From the NCBI GenBank assembly GCA_016193195.1, contig JACPSQ010000026.1, positions 1-7,088 on the forward strand: DNA of 7,088 nt. Reading direction: 5' to 3'. A program made the position numbers and the translations under genes. The notes beneath the pieces were generated by a model that worked only from the letters and a program-made list of their open reading frames with translations, ran no database searches and was not told where the DNA came from. The DNA comes from Candidatus Omnitrophota bacterium. GTDB lineage: Bacteria > Omnitrophota > Gorgyraeia > Aquiviventales > Aquiviventaceae. Numbering within the stretch: position 1 is the first letter of the stretch; each line of letters starts with the position of its first letter. Shown here piece after piece: positions 1-5,017 of the stretch.

Positions 1-1
1 G

Positions 2-751
2 CTCGGGGGGCTGACCTCGAAGCTGGCGGATTACAAGGTCGGCGCCGAGGCGACGTTGGCGCAGGCGGTGCGCTCCATGCTGGGGCTGACGAGGGACCAG
101 CTTGCCGATTCGGAGGCGATCGCGCTCGTCCTTGATCCCGCCCGCAACCGGTACCTGGCCGACTCGCTGACGCTCACGACGATGAGCAAGCTTTCGCGGG
201 CGATGGTCCACCCGCACTTCACCTTCAAGAAGAAGCTCTCGCACACCGCGGACTCCCAGGATCAGCGCCACCGGATGGTGCCAGGCTCTCGGCCGATCCT
301 CGCCTGCCACTTCGTGAGCGGGGAACCCGACTACATCCTCCCGCCGCTCATCGCGGCGAGCCCCGAGGCAGAGGCCGAGTACCGGCGGATCATGGCGCGC
401 ACCTGGACCGCGATCGACCAGCTCTTGAATCTCGGCGTGCCGGAGGAGCACGCGCTCTACCTCCTCCCCAACGCGTTCCCGATCCGGTTCGAGGAATCGG
501 GCGATCTCTTGCACTTCCACCACAAGTGGGTCCAGCGCCTGTGCTACACGGCGCAGGAAGAGATTTGGAACGCCTGCCGCGACGAAGTGCTCCAGGTGAG
601 CGCACGGTTTCCGGAGATCGGCAAGTACCTCCAGGCGCCGTGCTGGCCGCGGGCGCAGGCGCGGGTGAGCCCGATCTGCCCGGAGGGCGACCGCTTCTGC
701 GGCGTCGCGGTGTGGAAGATGCCTGTGGAAGAGTACCAGCGCCTCATTTAG
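2..751 (+). CDS. thyX: FAD-dependent thymidylate synthase, C-terminal part (left end outside window)
   Basis: The frame is open to the left edge and ends at TAG 749-751, giving 249 residues in the window. ThyX methylates dUMP to dTMP with methylenetetrahydrofolate, FAD and NADPH. What is seen: an RHR core at 266-274 in the context DQRHRMVPGSRP, preceded by a helix that aligns with the segment before the RHR motif of classical ThyX. Later comes QRLCYTAQEEIW, which matches the RADSHAQWEI block of Thermotoga ThyX and keeps the dUMP-binding Arg and the Ala-Gln pair. The classical RHRxxSxNxxS signature is altered: Pro and a shortened loop replace the usual Ser/Asn positions. The C-terminus adds a Cys-bearing tail (Cys codons at 641, 677 and 698). 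Known ThyX proteins are about 220-250 residues. The frame already has about 85 residues before RHR and no obvious start, so this may be the second domain of a long tandem ThyX protein (inference). TTG 56 is an internal codon, not a credible start. Confidence 0.8.
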   Translation, partial: LGGLTSKLADYKVGAEATLAQAVRSMLGLTRDQLADSEAIALVLDPARNRYLADSLTLTTMSKLSRAMVHPHFTFKKKLSHTADSQDQRHRMVPGSRPILACHFVSGEPDYILPPLIAASPEAEAEYRRIMARTWTAIDQLLNLGVPEEHALYLLPNAFPIRFEESGDLLHFHHKWVQRLCYTAQEEIWNACRDEVLQVSARFPEIGKYLQAPCWPRAQARVSPICPEGDRFCGVAVWKMPVEEYQRLI

Positions 752-753
752 GT

Positions 754-834
754 GATGGGTGATGGGTGATAGATGACGGACAGTGTTGGACAATCTCCAG
801 TCGTTTCATCCATCATCCAGCATCCATCATCCAG
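754..834. repeat. Heptamer array with opposed arms at the thyX-hemQ junction
   Basis: Starting two bases after the thyX stop, units of 7 bp follow each other: GATGGGT at 754 and 761, GATAGAT at 768, and a decayed unit GACGGAC at 775. After a 25-bp spacer the complementary orientation appears: CATCCAT at 807 and 821, CATCCAG at 814 and 828. Read on the opposite strand these are the same GATGGRT-type units, so the two halves can pair as an imperfect stem of about 20 bp with some G-U pairs. The left half contains alternating TGA and ATG triplets. The right half lies inside the annotated hemQ frame if ATG 773 is used. Confidence 0.85.
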
Positions 835-1555
835 CGTCGCGCTGCAGGCGCAAGCCGCGACGGCGCAGGCAAGACAGGTCGTGGGGTTCTCGTTCTACCG
901 GGTGGACCCGGCGTGGCGCAGGCTGCCCGATGCCACGAAGCGCAAGCAGGCGGATGAGCTCTGCGGCGTCGTCAATGCGTACGCCAAGCGGCTCATGGTG
1001 CTGACCTACTCGCTGGTCGGCCTGAAGGCGGACGCGGATTTTCTCATCTGGCGCGTCGGCACGTCGCTCGATCAGCTTCAGGAGATGTCCGGGGCCGTCC
1101 GCCGGACGGAACTCGCGGGCTACCTTTCGATGCCGTACACCTACCTCTCCATGACGAAGCGCTCCACCTACGTGGACAAGCTGGATCCGGAGCACCAGGA
1201 TCAGCGCCGATTCATCCGGCCGGCCAACTCCAAGTACCTCTTCGTCTACCCCTTCGTCAAAACGCGCGACTGGTACCTGCTGCCGATGGAGCAGCGCCAG
1301 GGGATGATGGACGAGCACATCCGCATCGGGAGCAAGTACCCGTCGGTCAGGCTCCACACGACGTACTCCTTCGGGCTCGACGACCAGGAGTTCGTCGTCG
1401 CGTTCGAGTCGGACACGCCCCAGGATTTCCTCGACCTCGTCATAGAGCTTCGCGAGAGCCAGGGCAGCCGCTACACGCTGCGCGATACCCCCATCTTCAC
1501 CTGCGTCGCCAAGCCCATGTCGGAGATCGCGAGAGACTTCGGGACGCCCGCGTAG
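773..1555 (+). CDS. hemQ: Coproheme decarboxylase of the chlorite dismutase family
   Basis: HemQ/ChdC converts coproheme III to haem b with peroxide in the coproporphyrin-dependent haem pathway of the cytoplasm. From ATG 773 the product is 260 residues; the family is usually about 230-250. What is seen: a ferredoxin-like fold region starting near GFSFYRVD (38-45); Y159 and K163 in YPFVK, matching the catalytic Tyr and the propionate-binding Lys of the Staphylococcus enzyme (YPMSK); H182 in DEHIRIG, the proximal haem ligand; and the strongly conserved YSFGLDDQEFVVAFE and SRYTLRDTPIFTC blocks. The residue 13 past the proximal His, Arg in true chlorite dismutase and Gln in Firmicute HemQ, is H195. 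Chlorite dismutase activity is therefore unlikely. The first ~25 residues are encoded largely by the right arm of the heptamer repeat and look non-conserved. GTG 881 (residue 37) is an in-frame alternative start and would give 224 residues. Neither start has a strong Shine-Dalgarno sequence. The next gene begins at the base after this stop. Confidence 0.85.
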   Translation: MTDSVGQSPVVSSIIQHPSSSVALQAQAATAQARQVVGFSFYRVDPAWRRLPDATKRKQADELCGVVNAYAKRLMVLTYSLVGLKADADFLIWRVGTSLDQLQEMSGAVRRTELAGYLSMPYTYLSMTKRSTYVDKLDPEHQDQRRFIRPANSKYLFVYPFVKTRDWYLLPMEQRQGMMDEHIRIGSKYPSVRLHTTYSFGLDDQEFVVAFESDTPQDFLDLVIELRESQGSRYTLRDTPIFTCVAKPMSEIARDFGTPA

Positions 1556-2251
1556 ATGCCCGTCGCGTCCGAGATGGTGGAGTTTGCGTGCGACGCCTTC
1601 ACGGTCCACGCATTCCTGGCGGAGCCGCCCCGCGCACCGGCCGGCGCACCCGCCATCCTCGTCATCCATGAGTGGTGGGGGCTGAACGATCACATCAAGG
1701 ACGTCGCCCGGCGGCTCGCCAATGAGGGCTACGTCGCGCTTGCCCCGGATCTCTACTCCCGCCTGGGATTCAAGGTGACGAAGGACCCCAACGAGGCGGC
1801 CGGCTTGATGAACGCGCTCTCCTCCCAGGCGACGCTGCGCGACCTCAATGCGGCGACCGGCTACCTCAGGCGGCAGCCGTGTGTCGATCCGCTTCGCATC
1901 GGGATCGTCGGCTTTTGCATGGGCGGGACCATCGCCCTGACGCAGGCATGCCACAACTCCGATCTGAAGGCGGCGGTTGTGTTCTATGGAAAAGTCCCTC
2001 CCCTCGAAACGTTCGACTATCTCCTCTGCCCGGTGCTGTACCACCACGCGGGACAGGACGGGTGGGTCACGAGGCAGGAGGTGGACCGGCTGCGCCAGGG
2101 GCTTGAGCAATTCGGAAAGCCTGGGGAGGTGGTCGTCTACCCGAGCTGCCAGCACGCCTTCTTCAACGACACGCGCCCGGAGGTCTACAGTGAGCAAGAC
2201 GCCAAGGCCGCGTGGCAGAAAACGCTCCAATTCTTCGCGAACCACGTATGA
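1556..2251 (+). CDS. Dienelactone hydrolase family protein
   Basis: A 231-residue alpha/beta hydrolase of normal length for the family (about 230-240). The complete dienelactone hydrolase machinery is visible: E39 in VIHEWWGL, nucleophile C121 in GFCMGG, D168 in HHAGQDGW, and H200 in CQHAFFND. The founding enzymes open dienelactone to maleylacetate in chlorocatechol degradation. Most genomic homologues have unknown ester or lactone substrates, and no aromatic ring-cleavage gene is visible here, so the substrate is not assigned. No signal peptide is seen, so it should be cytoplasmic. The start ATG follows the hemQ stop with no gap (TAGATG), which points to translational coupling and a shared transcript. 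Whether the hydrolase has a role tied to haem synthesis is unknown. The family call is firm; the function is not. Confidence 0.9.
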   Translation: MPVASEMVEFACDAFTVHAFLAEPPRAPAGAPAILVIHEWWGLNDHIKDVARRLANEGYVALAPDLYSRLGFKVTKDPNEAAGLMNALSSQATLRDLNAATGYLRRQPCVDPLRIGIVGFCMGGTIALTQACHNSDLKAAVVFYGKVPPLETFDYLLCPVLYHHAGQDGWVTRQEVDRLRQGLEQFGKPGEVVVYPSCQHAFFNDTRPEVYSEQDAKAAWQKTLQFFANHV

Positions 2252-2254
2252 TTT

Positions 2255-2363
2255 CGGTGATTCCTATATAGAACAGCGATAGGTGTGGATCACTGGACTC
2301 GGCTTTGGTAATCACTGTAATCGATTTTGAAAATCACCGTAATCACCGATAGGCTTTGGAAAT
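2255..2363. repeat. Degenerate 9-bp repeats with inverted and direct copies
   Basis: The gap between the hydrolase and the flavin reductase holds several related copies. AATCACCG occurs at 2332 and 2341, and AATCACTG at 2310, with 9-bp spacing inside each pair (2310/2319 and 2332/2341). The reverse complement CGGTGATT lies at 2255-2262. A near-perfect palindrome GATTTT-G-AAAATC spans 2323-2335. GGCTTTGGTAAT at 2301 recurs as GGCTTTGGAAAT at 2352, immediately before the next start codon. The outer inverted copies could pair into a long stem. No clear promoter was recognised, although TATATA-like sequence lies near 2265. Confidence 0.7.
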
Positions 2364-2364
2364 T

Positions 2365-2844
2365 ATGGATCTCCAGGCCAAAAAGATCGCGCTGCGCAAG
2401 ATTCCGCACGGGGTCTACGTCGTCGGCGTGAAACAGGACCGAGAGCTCAACGCGTTCACCGCGACCTGGCTCACCCAGGTTTCGTTCACGCCGCCGCTCG
2501 TGGCGCTCGGCATCAAGAAGGATTCGCACTCCTTCGAGATGATCAAGCGCGACCGGGTGTTTTCGGTCAATCTCCTCGGCAAGCATCAGAAGCCCATCGC
2601 CGAGCACTTCGTCAAGCCCGCTACGGTGCTTGGAGAAAAGCTCAAGGAAGTCCGCTATCGCCTCGGCAGGACCGGGGTCCCGCTGTTGGAGGAGGCAATC
2701 GCCTACGTGGAGTGCGAAGTCCGCGAGATCGCCAATGAACAGGGCGACCATGCCGTCGTGATCGGCGAGGTCGTAGAAGCCGGGGTGCACAAGGACGAGC
2801 CGGCGCTGACGCTGACGGATACCGGATGGCACTACGGAGGCTGA
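2365..2844 (+). CDS. Flavin reductase-like FMN-binding split-barrel protein
   Basis: A 159-residue protein from ATG 2365. TTG 2356 is also in frame but lies within the repeat and adds three residues that show no sign of conservation. The sequence shows the split-barrel flavin reductase pattern: an opening LRKIPHGVYVVGV; an LNAFTATWLTQVSFTPPLVALGI segment, where the Thr/Ser-rich turn binds FMN phosphate and PP-LVA is typical; the HSFEMIKRDRVFSVNLL segment; and a closing GDHAVVIGEVVEAG. The family usually passes electrons from NAD(P)H to FMN or FAD for a partner oxygenase, or acts as an FMN-bound flavoprotein. The length is normal for the single-domain form. No partner monooxygenase is present in the window, so the electron acceptor is unknown. 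The Shine-Dalgarno sequence is weak (TTGGAAA just upstream) and lies in the repeated GGCTTTGG element. Confidence 0.88.
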   Translation: MDLQAKKIALRKIPHGVYVVGVKQDRELNAFTATWLTQVSFTPPLVALGIKKDSHSFEMIKRDRVFSVNLLGKHQKPIAEHFVKPATVLGEKLKEVRYRLGRTGVPLLEEAIAYVECEVREIANEQGDHAVVIGEVVEAGVHKDEPALTLTDTGWHYGG

Positions 2845-2853
2845 AAAGCCGAT

Positions 2854-2888
2854 GATGGATGATAGATGATGGGTGATGGATGCGAGAT
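2854..2888. repeat. Heptamer array of the GATGGRT type at the start of the exported-protein gene
   Basis: Five consecutive 7-bp units begin at 2854, 2861, 2868, 2875 and 2882: GATGGAT, GATAGAT, GATGGGT, GATGGAT and a decayed GCGAGAT. The same unit types occur at 754-834. The array fills the space after the flavin reductase stop (2844) and its last two bases belong to ATG 2887. No opposed arm is seen here. ATG triplets occur at 2855, 2866, 2869, 2876, 2880 and 2887 in different frames, which makes the downstream start ambiguous. Confidence 0.85.
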
Positions 2889-3231
2889 GCAGAGCACGGA
2901 ACATCCGTCAGGGGCTAGACAGGTGGTCAGGCGCCGCCGGCTGGTCTTTCTACTTCCTATCGTCGCCGGTATACTGTTGGGCATTTCGCCGCCGGCGGAG
3001 GCCGACCTCATCCGTGGCGTGGGCAAGATCATCGGCGGCGTCCTCCAGCTTCCCCTTTCCACGCTGGCCGGAACGTTCAACGGCCCCCCGCTCGTCGGCA
3101 CGCTCTTGGGCGCCGTGAACGGGACGATCAACGCGGTGGGCATGGTGTTGGGCGGCACGCTCGAGTTGGCCGGCGACGGGCTCGCGCTCGCAAAGATGGC
3201 CGCGCCGTACGTCCTGCCGTTTGTGTTCTGA
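2887..3231 (+). CDS. Small exported protein, TIGR04073-like
   Basis: From ATG 2887 the product is 114 residues. In-frame ATG 2866 or 2869 would add 6-7 residues encoded entirely by the heptamer array, so I favour 2887. The N-terminus is a clear signal peptide: four Arg (15-18), the hydrophobic stretch LVFLLPIVAGILLGIS, and an AEA cleavage site before Asp40. The adjacent arginines could in principle direct Tat export, but no full Tat motif is present. The mature part is rich in Gly, Leu and Val and has a regular pattern: RGVGKIIGGVLQLP, then a GTLLGAVNG repeat-like stretch, then a proline/aromatic end (PYVLPFVF). This resembles, from memory, the small exported TIGR04073 family described as exosortase-associated, which shares the G-x(n)-E/Q-x-P and Gly-repeat layout. 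No function is known and no exosortase is visible nearby. The family match is moderate and unverified. Confidence 0.65.
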   Translation: MQSTEHPSGARQVVRRRRLVFLLPIVAGILLGISPPAEADLIRGVGKIIGGVLQLPLSTLAGTFNGPPLVGTLLGAVNGTINAVGMVLGGTLELAGDGLALAKMAAPYVLPFVF

Positions 3232-3264
3232 CCTGCGAAGATTCCCGCTCGGTATGTGTTGAGC

Positions 3265-3360
3265 ATGTCCTGTTACTTTCGCTATCTCAAGGTCAAAGCC
3301 CGCCTTGAACAGCCGTCAAAGCGCGCTGCGCTCATCGCCGCAATCAGGCGCGCCAAGTGA
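3265..3360 (+). CDS. Possible small ORF beginning MSCYFR (short or decayed)
   Basis: ATG 3265 to TGA 3358-3360 encodes 31 residues starting MSCYFRYLKVKARLEQPSK and ending AALIAAIRRAK. From memory, a family of roughly 60-70-residue bacterial and archaeal proteins starts MSC-Y-F/M-R-H-L and continues with a TP-NK/R-x(3)-D-AI segment and a C-terminal CP-TWK. This ORF matches the opening and loosely the second block (QPSKRAALIAAIRR), with a shortened middle and no tail. It could be a real short member, a remnant, or chance. The Shine-Dalgarno signal is weak. It overlaps, in another frame, the upstream extension of the UbiA frame; codon periodicity does not settle which is real. Confidence 0.35.
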   Translation: MSCYFRYLKVKARLEQPSKRAALIAAIRRAK

Positions 3361-3370
3361 CGCCTCGTCC

Positions 3371-4273
3371 ATGTCTATTGCGCTGTCCGGAGGCCGCCCG
3401 CCACACTGCCTTGTCGGGCGTCCGCCAGAGCGGTATGGAGGACGTCTGAAGACCTACGCCGGTTTTGTCAAGCTTGAGCATACAGTCTTCTCATTGCCGC
3501 TCATCTACGCCGGGGCGCTGCTGCACCGAGCGAGCGGATTGAGCGCCCGAGCGGCCGCGCTGATCCTGCTTGCCGCGATCGGCGGGCGAGTCATGGCCAT
3601 GGGGCTGAACCGGATCATCGATGCCGAGATCGACGCGCGCAACCCCCGCACGCGCCAGCGGGAGCTGCCGTGTGGGACGATGCAGCGGGGGGAGGCCTGG
3701 GCGATCGTGGCGCTCGCCGGGCTGCTCTACGTGGCGAGCGCCTGGGCCATCGCGCCGATCTGCCTGTGGCTCTCGCCGATTCCGGTCGCGCTCTTCGTCG
3801 TGTACCCGTACCTCAAGCGCTTCACCTCGCTCTCGCACCTTGGGCTGGGGCTCGCCTGGTCCATGGCGCCGCTCGGGGGCTGGATCGCAGCGTCGAAGTC
3901 ACTTGCCGGAATCGGAGAAATCGCCTGGCTGTGGCTCTTTTCGGTGTTGTGGGTGACCGGTTTCGACATCATCTACGCGACGATGGATGAAGCGTTCGAC
4001 CGCGAGGCTGAGCTCCACTCGCTCCCCGTCCTGATGGGCAAACGCTCAGCCCTGCGGGTCGCCATGATCCTGCACGCCGCAGCCTTCCTCTCGCTCGTCA
4101 TGCTCTGGCGCGCGCAGCTTCACACGACCCCGGCAGCACCGTGGCTCGCCGCAGTGGGCGGCCTTTTTCTCTGGCAGCACGCCGTCTCCGAGCGCCACCC
4201 CGCGTTTGCCTTTTTCCAACTCAACGGCATCTTGGGCTTCGTCGTGTTTGGCTTCGTTGCTGCTGGGCTATGA
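3371..4273 (+). CDS. ubiA: UbiA-family aromatic prenyltransferase
   Basis: An integral membrane enzyme that joins a polyprenyl diphosphate to an aromatic acid in quinone biosynthesis. From ATG 3371 it has 300 residues; conserved sequence begins at about residue 25 (GRLKTYAGFVKLEHTVFSLPL). Both Mg-diphosphate motifs are intact: N80, D84 and D88 in NRIIDAEID, and D199, Y202, D206 and D210 in DIIYATMDEAFD. ELPCGTM follows the first motif as usual. About eight or nine hydrophobic segments are visible. The start is uncertain: TTG 3305 is in frame further upstream, ATG 3371 is the only in-frame ATG before the conserved core, and a good GGAGGA (3437-3442) lies 3 bases before an in-frame CTG 3446. 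The upstream 24 residues, with GRPPH/GRPPE repeats, look unlike the family and may be untranslated. With ubiX and ubiD downstream the likely job is 4-hydroxybenzoate or 1,4-dihydroxy-6-naphthoate (MqnP-type) prenylation. Motifs alone do not separate these. Confidence 0.87.
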   Translation: MSIALSGGRPPHCLVGRPPERYGGRLKTYAGFVKLEHTVFSLPLIYAGALLHRASGLSARAAALILLAAIGGRVMAMGLNRIIDAEIDARNPRTRQRELPCGTMQRGEAWAIVALAGLLYVASAWAIAPICLWLSPIPVALFVVYPYLKRFTSLSHLGLGLAWSMAPLGGWIAASKSLAGIGEIAWLWLFSVLWVTGFDIIYATMDEAFDREAELHSLPVLMGKRSALRVAMILHAAAFLSLVMLWRAQLHTTPAAPWLAAVGGLFLWQHAVSERHPAFAFFQLNGILGFVVFGFVAAGL

Positions 4274-4284
4274 TGGTTGGGGGC

Positions 4285-4305
4285 ATGGGGAACGGCCGTC
4301 CCCAT
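4285..4305 (+). terminator. Hairpin after ubiA, possible weak terminator
   Basis: ATGGGGA (4285-4291) and TCCCCAT (4299-4305) are perfect complements around ACGGCCG, which itself contains the palindrome CGGCCG. The hairpin begins 11 bases after the ubiA stop. There is no T-run after it, so it could be a Rho-independent terminator lacking its tail, a transcript-stabilising stem, or an operator for the toxin-antitoxin promoter downstream. Confidence 0.45.
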
Positions 4306-4313
4306 ACCAGTTG

Positions 4314-4366
4314 TTGCATGAACGCGGCGATTATGCGATACTATATGTAGCCACAAACGTAGCTAC
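4314..4366 (+). promoter_or_regulatory. Candidate promoter and operator of the toxin-antitoxin pair
   Basis: This leader is more AT-rich than its surroundings. A TTGCAT (4314-4319) and a TACTAT (4339-4344) resemble -35 and -10 boxes with a 19-bp spacer, longer than ideal. Just downstream lies a perfect 8-bp palindrome GTAGCTAC (4359-4366), with a half-copy GTAGC at 4347. Phd/YefM antitoxins, alone and with their toxin, typically repress their own promoter at short palindromes near the -10, so this is a plausible operator. The strong purine-rich ribosome site (GGGGAGAGGG, ending 2 bases before ATG 4387) follows. The promoter boxes are weak calls. Confidence 0.45.
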
Positions 4367-4386
4367 GAGAATAAAGGGGAGAGGGT

Positions 4387-4665
4387 ATGGTGCACTTTGT
4401 GAACGTGCGGGAACTCAAAAATCAGACGTCAGCCGTCATTCGGCTCAGCCGCAAGGGCGATATCGTCGTGACCTCACGCGGCAAGCCGGCGGCCGTCCTG
4501 CACTCGGTGAGCGAAGAGGATTTGGAGGATTACCTCTTGGCCCACTCGCCTCGGTTTTTACGCAGCCTCGATGCCTCCTATCGGGACTACAAGCATAAAG
4601 GGGGCATTCCGCTTGAGCGGCTGATGGCTGAGACGGAGCGGGAGCTTGGTCAGCTTCAGCGTTGA
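4387..4665 (+). CDS. Type II antitoxin, Phd/YefM family
   Basis: A 92-residue protein that would neutralise the downstream toxin and repress the pair. Residues 1-45 show the Phd/YefM DNA-binding fold: VNVRELKNQTSAVIRLSRKGDIVVTSRGKPAAVL, with the typical V-R-E-L-K-N start, the central G-D/E-V-V-V-T-x-R-G-K-P-x-A-V-L strand and turn. Residues 45-92 are charged and probably disordered until they bind the toxin (SEEDLEDYL, then RLMAETERELGQLQR). The start is supported by the strong purine-rich ribosome site at 4376-4384. The stop overlaps the start of the toxin by 20 bp, so translation is coupled. It sits between ubiA and ubiX and shares no metabolic theme with them. The family is confident; the exact regulatory sites are not. 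Confidence 0.9.
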   Translation: MVHFVNVRELKNQTSAVIRLSRKGDIVVTSRGKPAAVLHSVSEEDLEDYLLAHSPRFLRSLDASYRDYKHKGGIPLERLMAETERELGQLQR

Positions 4666-4912
4666 GTTCACCTCAGCCGCTGCCCGGGATCTTCGGAGGC
4701 TGGATCCCCACATACGCGCTGAGTTGTTGAGAGCCGCATCGTTTCTCGCGCAGGCGCCGTATCCAGCAGGCGGAAGCCGCATCAAACCCTTGGTGGGCCC
4801 CGAACCCCCGCATTATCGCCTTCGGATCGGGGACTACCGCATTGTCTACCGCATTGAAGGGAATCGGGTCATCGTCGTGCGTGTGGCCCATCGCCGCGAA
4901 GCGTATCGGTAG
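4646..4912 (+). CDS. Type II toxin, RelE/ParE superfamily
   Basis: An 88-residue basic protein in the standard antitoxin-first order. RelE-fold members cut mRNA on the ribosome, while ParE members attack gyrase. What is seen: an N-terminal strand FSVEFTSAAARDLRRLD, an amphipathic helix, the K-x-L-x-G segment (KPLVGPEPPHY), the core RLRIGDYRIVYRI with R58, R60 and R65, and a C-terminal HRREAYR (82-88) with His, Arg and Tyr at positions used by RelE-type nucleases. The intact basic C-terminus favours RelE-type mRNA interferase over ParE. The only standard start is TTG 4646, because an in-frame TGA lies at 4622. A GGAG ends one base before it, too close for normal initiation. Low toxin translation through coupling to the antitoxin is therefore likely (inference). 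No frameshift or truncation is seen. Confidence 0.9.
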   Translation: MVSFSVEFTSAAARDLRRLDPHIRAELLRAASFLAQAPYPAGGSRIKPLVGPEPPHYRLRIGDYRIVYRIEGNRVIVVRVAHRREAYR

Positions 4913-4961
4913 GCCATCACCAACCTGTCCCTTCGGAACCCGGTACGGACGTCAACGGCCT

Positions 4962-5003
4962 ATGAATCATGAACCATGAACTGTGAACTATGAACTACGA
5001 ACA
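4962..5003. repeat. Heptamer array of the ATGAACT type before ubiX
   Basis: Six 7-bp units run from 4962: ATGAATC, ATGAACC, ATGAACT, GTGAACT, ATGAACT and ACGAACA. The first five carry an overlapping start-stop tetramer (ATGA or GTGA), and the 7-bp step places these in all three reading frames. Unlike the arrays at 754 and 5571, no opposed arm is seen. The array stops 1 bp before the ubiX ribosome site (GGAGG 5005-5009). Confidence 0.85.
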
Positions 5004-5017
5004 CGGAGGCTAACGCC

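Noticed and set aside
56..58. TTG 56 as the start of thyX
   Set aside because: The frame continues upstream to the window edge with coherent protein sequence, and there is no ribosome site.
773..1555. Assigning chlorite dismutase activity to the HemQ-family protein
   Set aside because: The distal Arg required for chlorite dismutation is replaced by His, whereas the coproheme decarboxylase Tyr and Lys are present.
827..2245. A 472-codon open frame on the minus strand opposite hemQ and the hydrolase
   Set aside because: The plus-strand frames encode two complete, well-recognised enzymes. The antisense product is Arg/Glu/Val/Leu-rich with no motif, as expected from the complement of high-GC codons.
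2290..2904. A 204-codon minus-strand frame opposite the flavin reductase
   Set aside because: Its ends are translated repeats and its middle is the complement of a recognised flavin reductase-like gene.
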